Positions 39,982 through 48,838 of a stretch of 50,764 nucleotides of DNA are shown piece after piece; the stretch's first letter is position 1, and the number at the start of each line of letters is the position of its first letter. The DNA is from an uncultured Porticoccus sp. (GTDB lineage Bacteria; Pseudomonadota; Gammaproteobacteria; Pseudomonadales; Porticoccaceae). Below the pieces are notes generated by a model. The model was given only the letters and a program-made list of their open reading frames with translations, was not told where the DNA came from and searched no databases. The stretch spans positions 1 through 50,764 of the forward strand of contig CAJIZZ010000014.1 in the NCBI GenBank assembly GCA_905181945.1. The letters run 5' to 3'. Position numbers and translations under genes: made by a program.

Positions 39982-40845
39982 TTGAAAGAATACTTAAAAT
40001 ATAATTATTTTCATGTGGGAGCGGCTTGCTTTCGATGTACGCTGATAGCGACAGTTTTTTGTTTGGTATCCAGCGCCTATGGGTTTAAATTGCAAGACAC
40101 TCTAACTCAGGGATCTTTGGTGGTTGGTCATATTGCTCCAGGCTTAAAGCTAGAATTTATGGGTCGAAAGATACGGGTTGACGATAACGGTCTGTATGTT
40201 TTTGGGCTCGGGCGTAATGCGCCACCAGAGATTACTTTAACTACTTCCAGTACTCTCGGTGACAAGCAAAAAAACTATATATTTCCAGTATTGCAACGAA
40301 AATATAAGGAAGAACAGGTATTTGGTGTTCCTCAAAAAACAGTTACACCGCCTATTGGAGCGCTTAACAGAATTCGTAAAGAGGCAGCTGAAGTTAGACT
40401 TGCTAGAAGCAAGGACACAAAAATTTTGGATTTTTTGTCGGGGTTTAGGATGCCTTTGGAGGGAAGAATTACAGGGGTTTATGGTAGTCGTAGAGTCTAT
40501 AACGGATCCTCGGGTAATCCTCATTATGGCTTAGATATTGCAGCCCCAGTGGGTGCCAACGTTTATGCGCCGGCGCCGGGAATAGTCGAGTTGGTTCATC
40601 ATGATATGTTCTATTCTGGTGGAACATTAATCATTAATCATGGCTACGGTGTTAGCTCAACGTTTATCCATTTGAGCGAGGTGTTGTTGTCTGTCGGCCA
40701 AAGAGTCAAAAAAGGTGATTTAATAGCTAAAGTTGGTGCTACAGGAAGGGCAACTGGGCCTCATTTAGATTGGCGCATTAACTGGTTCGAGGTAAGGTTA
40801 GACCCAGAGTTGGTGTTAAAGCGCTTACCGTCTGCGGATGATTAA
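39982..40845 (+). CDS. M23-family peptidase-like protein, exported
   Basis: This 287-aa protein has an N-terminal hydrophobic region (about 15-34) and a LytM/M23 domain (about 160-280). The zinc pattern His181-x3-Asp185 (HYGLD) is present, His230 (FIHLS) is conserved, but the usual HxH motif reads His261-Leu-Asp263 (GPHLDW), so one ligand is Asp. M23 enzymes cleave peptidoglycan cross-links or peptide stems. The start is TTG. It lies 15 bp after recX, probably coexpressed, but no partner of known function is in view. Confidence 0.85.
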   Translation: MKEYLKYNYFHVGAACFRCTLIATVFCLVSSAYGFKLQDTLTQGSLVVGHIAPGLKLEFMGRKIRVDDNGLYVFGLGRNAPPEITLTTSSTLGDKQKNYIFPVLQRKYKEEQVFGVPQKTVTPPIGALNRIRKEAAEVRLARSKDTKILDFLSGFRMPLEGRITGVYGSRRVYNGSSGNPHYGLDIAAPVGANVYAPAPGIVELVHHDMFYSGGTLIINHGYGVSSTFIHLSEVLLSVGQRVKKGDLIAKVGATGRATGPHLDWRINWFEVRLDPELVLKRLPSADD

Positions 40846-41003
40846 TTATTTTTAATTAACCGTGGACTTAATTTCGTAACTATCAGGCTAAGAAAGTAAT
40901 TCTTTAGACCCATATCTTTTGTCTGCTCTAGAGGCATAGTGTTGGGGCTGTCTTTGGCTTAAACTTGTCTTACTGGTAGTAATAATTTATTTCGGAGAGC
41001 GCC

Positions 41004-41189
41004 ATGATTGATAAGAAATTACTAGATATTTTGGTGTGCCCCATGAGCAAAGGGCCATTAGAGTATGACAAAGAACATAATGAGCTGATTTGTCGCCTTA
41101 GTGGACTGGCTTATCCCGTACGAGACGGTATCCCGATTATGCTTGAAATAGAAGCACGTCAGTTAACCGCTGATGAGAAATTAGGATAA
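41004..41189 (+). CDS. Trm112/YcaR-family small protein
   Basis: This 61-aa protein matches the UPF0434/Trm112-like family: [10 protein letters not shown] near the start, [21 protein letters not shown] in the middle region. Only two cysteines (12 and 30) remain of the zinc ribbon seen in better-conserved relatives, with Ser in the second position of the first CxxC (CPMS). The role in bacteria is not known. GGAGAG precedes the ATG. Confidence 0.85.
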   Translation: MIDKKLLDILVCPMSKGPLEYDKEHNELICRLSGLAYPVRDGIPIMLEIEARQLTADEKLG

Positions 41190-41234
41190 GCAGCAGTTAA
41201 AAAATTAGAACCAAGCGTAAGGTTGTAGTGAAAA

Positions 41235-41585
41235 ATGGCAGATAAAACACTGTTTGAGAAAATCATGGTTGGCGATATTCCTGCTGATATCATGTATGAG
41301 GATGAGTATTGTGTTGTTATAAAAGACGCTGTTCCTCAGGCGCCCACGCATTTGCTAATCATTCCGAGAAAGCCTATTTCTATGTTAGCAAAAGCCGATC
41401 TTGATGATAAAGAGTTACTGGGACACTTGCTGACGGTAGCTAATGATATGGCCAAGAAAACTGGTATTGATGAAGCCTTTCGCGTAGTAATAAACAATGG
41501 TGCAGGGGCCGGACAAACGGTTTTCCATTTGCACCTGCACTTGCTTGGCAATAAAAAGTTCGTTGAAAATAACTTGAGCTTCTGA
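41235..41585 (+). CDS. hinT: HIT-family nucleotide hydrolase (HinT-like)
   Basis: This 116-aa protein is a histidine-triad hydrolase that acts on nucleoside phosphoramidates. The triad H98-L-H100-L-H102 is in VFHLHLHLLG; His100 is the expected nucleophile. The N-terminal FEKIMVGDIPADIMYED and the length match HinT. The genes are 45 bp apart from the Trm112-like gene and may be cotranscribed. Confidence 0.93.
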   Translation: MADKTLFEKIMVGDIPADIMYEDEYCVVIKDAVPQAPTHLLIIPRKPISMLAKADLDDKELLGHLLTVANDMAKKTGIDEAFRVVINNGAGAGQTVFHLHLHLLGNKKFVENNLSF

Positions 41586-41695
41586 TGAAGCCTTGATGTC
41601 TGTAATGTAACTTTTGAATAAATGCCAGCCATATTTGGCTGCGTGACATTATCATTCTAAAGCAGCCTGAATAAAGCTGTAGGGTTTAACTAGTT

Positions 41696-44296
41696 ATGAA
41701 AACTGCTGAAATTCGTAATGCATTCCTGAAATATTTTGAACGCCAGAACCACGAGTTAGTGGCTAGCAGTAGTTTGATTCCTGCAAATGACCCAACGTTA
41801 TTGTTTACAAATGCTGGCATGGTTCCGTTTAAAGATGTTTTTTTAGGGAACGAAAACTGTAATTATGTGCGCGCCACTTCATCCCAGCGTTGCGTGAGGG
41901 CTGGAGGAAAGCATAACGATCTAGAGAATGTCGGATACACAGCACGACACCATACTTTTTTTGAAATGCTGGGAAACTTTAGCTTTGGGGACTACTTCAA
42001 ACGTGACGCAATCAGGCTTGCTTGGCAGTTTTTGACAGAAGAATTGCAGTTACCTAAGGAACGCCTGTGGATTACTGTTCATGAATCAGACGATGAGGCG
42101 GCAAGTATATGGCTGGACGAGATAGGGGTAAGCCCAGACCGTTTTTCTAGATTAGGCGAAGATAATTTCTGGCAGATGGCAGATACAGGACCCTGTGGTC
42201 CCTGCTCTGAGATTTTTTACGATCATGGGGAGGATATTCCTGGCGGACCGCCTGGTAGCCATAATGATGAGCTTGATCGCTATATTGAGATATGGAATTT
42301 AGTTTTTATGCAGTATGACCGAAAAGCTGACGGCACCATGGAGCCTTTACCAAAACCCTCTATTGATACTGGAATGGGACTTGAGCGTATCACTGCAGTT
42401 ATGCAGGGCGTGCACAATAATTATGATATAGATCTTTTTCAGGCATTATTGAAAGCTGCAGCTAAGGCAACAGGGACTAGTGATTTAGAAAATAAATCAT
42501 TAAGGGTGATAGCTGATCATATTCGTTCTTGTAGTTTTTTAATCGTAGATGGGGTGTTGCCATCTAACGAGGGTCGAGGCTATGTATTGCGTCGTATTAT
42601 TCGTCGAGCGATTCGCCATGGTAACCAGCTGGGTCAGAATCAACCATTTTTTCATGACCTGGTATCAGACCTGGTCGATATAATGGGGGATGCTTACCCA
42701 GAGCTCATTGGGGCTCGCGCGCATGTTGAGGAAGTGCTGCTAAAAGAGGAGCGGCAATTTGAAAAAACTTTAGATAAGGGCATGTCATTATTGAGTTCTG
42801 TTTTAAGTGAACTGGAGGGCGATGTTATTTCCGGAGATGTCGTTTTTGCACTCTACGATACATATGGATTCCCTGTTGACTTAACTAATGATATTGCGAG
42901 AGAAAAGGGCTTGTCATTGGATATGCTGGGCTATGAGAAATCTATGGCAGCTCAACGCAAGCGGGCTCGAGCTGCTGGAAAATTTAATACTGACTACATA
43001 CAGCAGCTAAAACTTGATGGAGAGACTGATTTCACTGGCTATGATTCTACTTTAGGCGAAGGCAACGTTATAGCATTGATTCTGAGGGGAGAGTTAGTTG
43101 ATCGCGTTTCCGAGGGTGATGAGGCTACCATTGTGCTCAATAGTACTTCTTTCTATGCTGAGTCTGGTGGACAGACTGGAGATCATGGGTGTTTGCGAGC
43201 TGATTCTAGCGAGTTTAAGGTCAAGGATTGTCAAAAAAAGGACTTGCATTTTTTGCATATTGGTACAGTGGTTTCAGGGTCTATTGATGTGGGACAAAAA
43301 CTTTATTCATTGGTTGATGCTAGCGATCGTTTAGCTACGGGGCTTAATCATTCCGCTACTCATTTGTTGCATGCAGCTTTAAGGCAAACCTTAGGTGAAC
43401 ATGTTATGCAAAAAGGATCGCTAGTGGACAGCAGACGTCTTCGTTTTGATTTTAGTCATACTGAAGGCATTTCGCCCGAACAACGGAAATCCATAGAAGG
43501 TGTTATCAACGCAGAAATTCGTCGAAATACAGTAGTGAAAATTGATATCTGCGATATGAAAACAGCTCAAAATAAAGGTGCTATGTCTTTGTTTGGTGAA
43601 AAATATGGCAATGAGGTGAGAATGCTGACTATCGGGGATAGCTTTTCTGTAGAATTGTGTGGCGGAACTCATGCTCTAAGTACCGGCGATATCGGCCTGT
43701 TCAAGATTGTTTCTGAGATAGGCATTGCTGCAGGCATTCGTCGCATTGAAGCAGTGACCGGTGAACAGGCGTTAACTTACGTTAATAAGTTAGAGTACGA
43801 TTTGGAGGCTGTATGTCATACTCTCAAAGCCAGTCCTGATAATATTGCGCAAAAAGTGACGGCTTTATTGCTTGAATCTAAAGAATTAGAAAAACAAAAT
43901 GCTCGATTGAAAGGAAAAATGGCTAACCTGGCCGGTGTTGAACTGCTTTCTGCAGCTAAGGAAATAAAAGGTATTCAGGTGCTGTCGGCGATCATTGACG
44001 GAATAGATCCCAAAACACTTCGTGATACAGTAGACCAGTTAAAGTACAAACTGGGTAAAAGCGTGGTGATACTGGCAGCAATCGATAAAGATAAAATTTT
44101 CCTAGTTTCTGGTATTACCCAAGATATCTCTAGGCAGATCCATGCCGGTGATTTAATGGGTTTTGTCGCCTCCCAGTTAGATGGTAAAGGTGGAGGTCGT
44201 CATGATATGGCTCAAGGGGGAGGTACAAATATTAAGGCGCTACCAGAAGCAGTTAACTCCGTTTTTGGCTGGGTCGAAGAAAAACTGAATAGTTGA
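41696..44296 (+). CDS. alaS: AlaS, alanyl-tRNA synthetase
   Basis: AlaS charges tRNA-Ala. The 866-aa protein has the class II catalytic domain ([18 protein letters not shown] near residue 82), the editing-domain zinc motif with H552-SAT-H556 and Cys655...His659 (CGGTH), and the C-Ala domain at the end (about 735-866). The length is normal (E. coli 876 aa). alaS after recA-recX is the ancestral order, with three genes inserted between here. Confidence 0.98.
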   Translation: MKTAEIRNAFLKYFERQNHELVASSSLIPANDPTLLFTNAGMVPFKDVFLGNENCNYVRATSSQRCVRAGGKHNDLENVGYTARHHTFFEMLGNFSFGDYFKRDAIRLAWQFLTEELQLPKERLWITVHESDDEAASIWLDEIGVSPDRFSRLGEDNFWQMADTGPCGPCSEIFYDHGEDIPGGPPGSHNDELDRYIEIWNLVFMQYDRKADGTMEPLPKPSIDTGMGLERITAVMQGVHNNYDIDLFQALLKAAAKATGTSDLENKSLRVIADHIRSCSFLIVDGVLPSNEGRGYVLRRIIRRAIRHGNQLGQNQPFFHDLVSDLVDIMGDAYPELIGARAHVEEVLLKEERQFEKTLDKGMSLLSSVLSELEGDVISGDVVFALYDTYGFPVDLTNDIAREKGLSLDMLGYEKSMAAQRKRARAAGKFNTDYIQQLKLDGETDFTGYDSTLGEGNVIALILRGELVDRVSEGDEATIVLNSTSFYAESGGQTGDHGCLRADSSEFKVKDCQKKDLHFLHIGTVVSGSIDVGQKLYSLVDASDRLATGLNHSATHLLHAALRQTLGEHVMQKGSLVDSRRLRFDFSHTEGISPEQRKSIEGVINAEIRRNTVVKIDICDMKTAQNKGAMSLFGEKYGNEVRMLTIGDSFSVELCGGTHALSTGDIGLFKIVSEIGIAAGIRRIEAVTGEQALTYVNKLEYDLEAVCHTLKASPDNIAQKVTALLLESKELEKQNARLKGKMANLAGVELLSAAKEIKGIQVLSAIIDGIDPKTLRDTVDQLKYKLGKSVVILAAIDKDKIFLVSGITQDISRQIHAGDLMGFVASQLDGKGGGRHDMAQGGGTNIKALPEAVNSVFGWVEEKLNS

Positions 44297-44464
44297 AACC
44301 TTGGGTTGATCAATGGCTGGCTTTGTGTGAGTGATATACCTTAACTTTTATAGTGTTTTGTTGTTTAATTGCCCACCTTTTTGTAAGTTGCTTTTAGCTT
44401 ATTGTGAGAGATTTAGCTCGACATTCAATCTGCAAAAAATAATATCTTAGAGTTTAGGTTATAC

Positions 44465-45700
44465 ATGAGTTTACTGGTTCAAAAATTTGGTGGCACTTCA
44501 ATTGGGACTGTTGAAAAGATTGAGGCTGTAGCTGAAAAAATTTGCGACGCTCGGAAGCGTGGCGACGATATAGCTATAGTGGTCTCTGCTATGAGCGGCG
44601 AAACTAATCGGCTGATTGCACTAGCAAATGGTATCCAAAAAAATCCCAGTTCTCGCGAAATGGATGTATTGGTATCCACTGGGGAGCAAGTCACAATTGC
44701 TTTGCTGTGTATGGCGCTGCATAAACGTGGTTGTGCAGCCAAGTCCTATATTGGATCACAGGTGCGTATTCTTACAGATAGCGCGCACTCTAAGGCTCGG
44801 ATTGAAGCCATTGACTCCCATCGTATGGAGCAAGACCTTGATGAAGGAAAGGTAATCGTAGTTGCTGGCTTTCAAGGCGTTGATGAGCGCGGAAATATCA
44901 CAACATTAGGGCGGGGCGGCTCTGATACTACTGCTGTGGCTTTAGCTGCTGCATTGAAAGCAGATGAGTGTCAAATTTATACGGATGTAGACGGTGTTTA
45001 TACAACAGATCCTCGGGTGGTTAAAAATGCTCGACGTCTGGATCATATTACTTTTGAAGAAATGCTCGAAATGGCCAGTCAAGGCTCTAAGGTATTGCAG
45101 ATAAGAGCCGTAGAATTCGCTGGGAAATACAAAATTCCTCTCAGGGTTCTATCTAGCTTCAAAGAGGGCCCTGGCACTTTAATTACACTTGAGGATGATG
45201 ACAATATGGAAAAGCCTGTTGTTTCTGGCATCGCTTTTAATCGTGATGAAGCTAAGCTTACAGTGCGAGGGATTCCTGATGTTCCTGGGAGCGCCGCTCG
45301 AATTCTAGGTGCAGTTGGCCGAGCCAATATCGAGGTTGATGTAATTGTACAGAACGTCGCCCAAGATAAGACAGCATCTTTAACATTTACCGTCCACAGA
45401 GATGAAATGAAGAATGCAGAAGTTGTATTGAACAAGGTTGCAATGGAATTAGGTGCAACTTCAGTGGAAGCTGATGCCAATATTGCCAAGCTAGCTTTGG
45501 TTGGCGTGGGAATGCGTTCTCATGCAGGCGTCGCTGCGACTATGTTTTCTACGCTAGGTAGAGAAAATATTAATATTCAGATGATTAGCACATCAGAAAT
45601 TAAAATCACGGTTGTGATTGCTGAGGATTTTTTAGATTTGGCGGTGAGATCATTGCACAGTGTGTTTGAGTTAGATGACGATGCTAGGCCTTTAAAATAA
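44465..45700 (+). CDS. lysC: LysC, aspartate kinase
   Basis: LysC phosphorylates aspartate in the first step of lysine, methionine and threonine biosynthesis. The 411-aa protein starts with the kinase motif VQKFGGTS near residue 7 and ends in two ACT domains (about 265-410) that sense lysine or threonine. It is the Pseudomonas-type single aspartokinase. An in-frame ATG at 45206 (residue 248) preceded by GAGG could start an internal beta subunit, as known in the alpha2beta2 aspartokinases; this is inference. No lysine riboswitch is visible in the 168-bp leader. Confidence 0.96.
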   Translation: MSLLVQKFGGTSIGTVEKIEAVAEKICDARKRGDDIAIVVSAMSGETNRLIALANGIQKNPSSREMDVLVSTGEQVTIALLCMALHKRGCAAKSYIGSQVRILTDSAHSKARIEAIDSHRMEQDLDEGKVIVVAGFQGVDERGNITTLGRGGSDTTAVALAAALKADECQIYTDVDGVYTTDPRVVKNARRLDHITFEEMLEMASQGSKVLQIRAVEFAGKYKIPLRVLSSFKEGPGTLITLEDDDNMEKPVVSGIAFNRDEAKLTVRGIPDVPGSAARILGAVGRANIEVDVIVQNVAQDKTASLTFTVHRDEMKNAEVVLNKVAMELGATSVEADANIAKLALVGVGMRSHAGVAATMFSTLGRENINIQMISTSEIKITVVIAEDFLDLAVRSLHSVFELDDDARPLK

Positions 45701-45846
45701 TTTTTTAGGTTGACTATCCTAAGCATACAAAAAATAAAACCAAAGTTGTTTGATCAGCTTTGATTTTTGAAGAGGTGTTGTTATTATGCCGCCTCGAATT
45801 TAGATGCTCTTTTTGGATTTATCAGTTATTGAGAGCTGCATATTTT

Positions 45847-45937
45847 GGAGAGGTGGCCGAGTGGCTGAAGGCGCGCCCCTGCTAAGGGTGTATAGGCTAA
45901 TACCCTATCGAGGGTTCGAATCCCTCTCTCTCCGCCA
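45847..45937 (+). tRNA. tRNA-Ser(GCT)
   Basis: A class II tRNA with acceptor GGAGAGG pairing with TCTCTCC (one G-T pair), anticodon loop CTGCTAA (anticodon GCT), a long variable arm (about 45894-45910), and T arm GAGGG-TTCGAAT-CCCTC. The 3' GCCA end (CCA encoded) is intact. In relatives the same tRNA follows csrA and precedes tRNA-Arg; neither is present here. Confidence 0.97.
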
Positions 45938-45958
45938 CTTACAAAGGTAAGTAACACT

Positions 45959-45992
45959 AAAGGGTTTAGGCTGTTAGCTAAACCCTTTTTTT
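45959..45992 (+). terminator. Strong rho-independent terminator after tRNA-Ser
   Basis: A perfect 11-bp stem AAAGGGTTTAG/CTAAACCCTTT (45959-45969 with 45978-45988) with an 8-nt loop and a T run to 45992. It ends the transcript containing tRNA-Ser and isolates the carboxylase-like cluster downstream. Confidence 0.95.
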
Positions 45993-46124
45993 ATGAGCAA
46001 GATTGTGAGTAAAAAGGACTTTTATTCCCGTGAAATATTTATCTTGTCTGAAGAAGTTTCGGAAGATGACTCAAGTGATAGCTTAAATAGCTCGCCTAAG
46101 AGTGGCTCAGCAAATAAAAAATAG
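45993..46124 (+). CDS. Possible 43-aa open reading frame (doubtful)
   Basis: An ATG directly at the end of the terminator T run opens a 43-codon frame rich in Ser, Lys and Asp/Glu, ending in Asn-Lys-Lys before TAG. There is no ribosome-binding site, no recognised motif, and the terminator would cut off its transcription from upstream. It is most likely chance or a remnant. Confidence 0.15.
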   Translation: MSKIVSKKDFYSREIFILSEEVSEDDSSDSLNSSPKSGSANKK

Positions 46125-46431
46125 CAGAAAAAAGTAGACTAATCCTAACACCTGTTTTTTTGACCACTAAAAAATTATACTTTATTGAAACAATTAGTGA
46201 GTTTGTTGGATAAAATTAGACCTTGTTTCAATTTTATTGATTACTATAGTGACTATAGTTTAAAAAAAAGCAAAAGAAGCAAATTTTTTATAATTCGAGT
46301 GGTTGGTTGTTTTCTGGAAAAGTTACAGTTATTGCTAACTTTTGCAGATGCTCGTAGAATAAATATTTGTCCTCATGGGTCACAATAAATAGAGACCTGA
46401 TTTAGCAATTTAAGAACGAAGGTAGCTCGAT
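45993..46431. other. Gene-poor interval between tRNA-Ser terminator and carboxylase cluster
   Basis: This is the longest stretch without a convincing gene. It is AT-rich. It holds the doubtful 43-aa frame and another short frame (46185-46388, TTG start, no ribosome-binding site) that I do not accept. The promoter of the following operon should lie here; I could not pick clear -35 and -10 elements. No tRNA fragment, integrase or transposase is visible. Confidence 0.6.
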
Positions 46432-48369
46432 ATGGGAATGCTCATTAATATCGATAACGGCGGCACCCTCACAGATATATGTGTGCTGAAAGATAATGAT
46501 TTTTATAAAACAAAGACACTCACTACACCTTATGATTTAAGCAAGTGTTTCTTTGATGGACTAAAGGATGTCTCAAAAGCCATATATGGTGAAGAAAACG
46601 TTGCTCGATTACTCGCTGAAGTTGATCATATAAGATATTCAACTACTCAAGGTACTAATGCTATTGTGGAACGCAAGGGCCCCAAGCTAGGAATCGTTGT
46701 CAATAAAGGGCATACAGATTTAATTAGTCTGATGAGAAAGCAAGATCAAGATTTGTTTGATTTTCTTGTGGGCGATCGTGTGGAAGAAATAGAGCTAACT
46801 GATTTGCAGGATGCAGAGCGCGCAACTGAAACTACAACTGCTATTACTCGATTGACTGCAAGAGGAGCAAATCGGGTTGTGGTCTGTTTTGATGTTGATA
46901 AAGCAACTCAATATGAGTCTCAGTTTAAAAGAATTGCCTTTGATAATTACCCTCGGCACCTTCTGGGTGCTGTTCCTATGCTGTTTGCTAGCGAGCTAGC
47001 TGAAGATATTTCTCCTAGCCGTCGTGGTTGGACAGCGCTGGTTAACTCTTTTTTGCATCCTGCGATGGAAAGTTTCTTGTATAACGCAGAAAATCGTTTA
47101 CGTGAATATCGAACAAAAAATCCATTACTTATTTTTCGTAATGATGGCGATGCATCTCGAGTTGCTAAAACTATTGCATTAAAAACATATAGTTCTGGGC
47201 CTCGTGGCGGAATGGAGGGCGTTAAAGAATTTAGCAAGCAGTACAAACTTCCTAATGTGGTCTCTATGGATATTGGTGGGACCACCACAGATATCGGGCA
47301 TATAATAAATCATACCGTACAAGAATCACGTCATGGCAATGTGGAAGGGGTGCCTATTTCGTTCGGTCTTTGTGAGATAGCAAGCCCAGGTGTTGGCGGA
47401 AGTTCTATCTTATCCGTTAACGGGAAAGATATTAAGGTGGGACCAGAAAGCGTAGGCGCGGTACCTGGACCAGCAAGTTTTGGTCGTGGCGGCAAAGAAT
47501 CTACGATGACAGATGTCAATCTTTTGACGGGACTGCTTGATCCTCAAACTTTTTTTGGCGGCGGATTGAAGCTTGATATTGACAGAGCTCATGCTGCTAT
47601 AGAAGAAAATATTGCTACTCCTTTGGGCGTTTCTTCTGACGAAGCCCTTCTTAAATTACGTGATGCTTATGATCAAAAAGTTGCTGATGAGCTAACTGGT
47701 TTCGCTACTGTTTCTGATGAGACTGTCTTGCTAGCATTTGGTGGGGCCGGCCCAATGAGTGCTTGTGGTGTAGCCGATAAGTCTGGCATTAGAACTGTGT
47801 TTATTCCAAAAACTGCGGCAGTGTTCAGCGCTTACGGTATCGGATCTTGTGACATAGGGCAAAGCTATGCAGTTGTTCTAGCTGACTATAAAAATGAGAC
47901 ATTAAAGTTAGCATATACCGGCTTGGCAGAGAAGGCTGGTCGAGATATGTTTGCAGAGGGTTATTCTGAAGGTGATTATCAAATTACCGCTCAGCTTGTT
48001 GGCACAAGCAAGGATAGCGAGGTTGTTCATGTGCTGGCTAATGAGATTGCATTTCCTAAATCTTTGTCTGGTTCAGACTCGGTCATATTAGAGTTCTCTG
48101 CTAGAAAAATACTCAGAGCAGAGAGTCAATTACAGGCCAAAGTGTCCAAGGGTGCTGTGGCAAAAAAAGATAACGTTCGATCCATTTTTGGAGATAACGG
48201 AGAGTGGAGCGACTTACCAGTTTATGGTGTGAGTAGCATGAAGCCTGGCGATCATGGTGCTGGTCCAGCAGTTATTGAAGAGGAATACTTTACATGCTTG
48301 GTTCGTCAAGGATGGAGTTTTGTTGTAACTGAATTGGGCGACATTTGTTTAACAAAGGGAGCCAAATAA
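46432..48369 (+). CDS. HyuA-like subunit, resembling acetone/acetophenone carboxylase (645 aa)
   Basis: This 645-aa protein belongs to the hydantoinase/oxoprolinase A family of ATP-dependent enzymes. The N-terminal phosphate-binding motif is Asp8-x-Gly-Gly-Thr (IDNGGTLTD), and a second DIGGTTTD lies at residues 280-287, so both nucleotide-fold motifs look intact. A STTQGTNAIVERKGPK stretch near residue 71 and AFGGAGPMSACGVA near 438 are family-typical. It overlaps by 1 bp a small acetone carboxylase gamma-like gene. Size and order match the 70-kDa first subunit of acetophenone carboxylase-type enzymes, but its substrate is unknown. AAGG lies nine bases before the ATG. Confidence 0.85.
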   Translation: MGMLINIDNGGTLTDICVLKDNDFYKTKTLTTPYDLSKCFFDGLKDVSKAIYGEENVARLLAEVDHIRYSTTQGTNAIVERKGPKLGIVVNKGHTDLISLMRKQDQDLFDFLVGDRVEEIELTDLQDAERATETTTAITRLTARGANRVVVCFDVDKATQYESQFKRIAFDNYPRHLLGAVPMLFASELAEDISPSRRGWTALVNSFLHPAMESFLYNAENRLREYRTKNPLLIFRNDGDASRVAKTIALKTYSSGPRGGMEGVKEFSKQYKLPNVVSMDIGGTTTDIGHIINHTVQESRHGNVEGVPISFGLCEIASPGVGGSSILSVNGKDIKVGPESVGAVPGPASFGRGGKESTMTDVNLLTGLLDPQTFFGGGLKLDIDRAHAAIEENIATPLGVSSDEALLKLRDAYDQKVADELTGFATVSDETVLLAFGGAGPMSACGVADKSGIRTVFIPKTAAVFSAYGIGSCDIGQSYAVVLADYKNETLKLAYTGLAEKAGRDMFAEGYSEGDYQITAQLVGTSKDSEVVHVLANEIAFPKSLSGSDSVILEFSARKILRAESQLQAKVSKGAVAKKDNVRSIFGDNGEWSDLPVYGVSSMKPGDHGAGPAVIEEEYFTCLVRQGWSFVVTELGDICLTKGAK

Positions 48370-48773
48370 TGAAAGTATTAATGACTGAATATCTTCGAAT
48401 AGATTTAGATTCAGAGAACTGGGAATGCCGTGTATGTGATCATACGGTCGGTCCGGCCCGCGGAAATTATAAAGAAGGTTTATTGGTGTACAAGAGAGAT
48501 CCAGAAGATATCCATCCTTCTGTTATCGATCCAGAAAAATATAACTTCACTTTTTGCCCTGATAAAGACTGGGTGAGCATCTATGAATTTTACTGCCCGT
48601 CCTGCGCTACTCAGGTGGAGGTTGAATACACCTTCCCTGGGCATATGCCACTTTATGATATGGAAGTGGATGTAGATGCTCTTAAAGAGCAGTGGAGCAC
48701 AAGAGAGGAACTTACGGAGCCTACGACAGGCCCTAATGTTCTAGTAGACAGGACTCACGGCCATAATCATTAA
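48369..48773 (+). CDS. Small Cys-rich subunit, acetone carboxylase gamma-like (134 aa)
   Basis: This 134-aa protein resembles the gamma subunit of acetone carboxylase and the about 15-kDa second subunit of acetophenone carboxylase. Five cysteines (20, 23, 63, 76, 79) form two CxxC pairs plus one, suggesting a zinc site; the tail ends in Thr-His-Gly-His-Asn-His. The ATG overlaps the upstream stop as TAATG and has AAGGGAG seven bases before it, so the two subunits are coupled. Assignment is by pattern and position; I cannot run a profile search. Confidence 0.8.
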   Translation: MKVLMTEYLRIDLDSENWECRVCDHTVGPARGNYKEGLLVYKRDPEDIHPSVIDPEKYNFTFCPDKDWVSIYEFYCPSCATQVEVEYTFPGHMPLYDMEVDVDALKEQWSTREELTEPTTGPNVLVDRTHGHNH

Positions 48774-48838
48774 TGCAGCGGACTTATTCTCTTACAGGAA
48801 GATAATCCATAAGCTTTAAAGTTTTAGGAAATAAAATT

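Noticed and set aside
44297..44464. Lysine riboswitch in the lysC leader
   Set aside because: The leader is about the right size, but I do not see the conserved core segments or a terminator hairpin before the ATG.
45847..45937. Duplicated tRNA-Ser 3' end marking an integrated island
   Set aside because: I see no second copy of the tRNA 3' end to the right within the window and no integrase, so an att site is not claimed.
46185..46388. 67-codon frame before the carboxylase cluster
   Set aside because: TTG start with no ribosome-binding site, no recognisable motif, AT-rich low-complexity composition, and it ends 43 bp before a much better supported gene.
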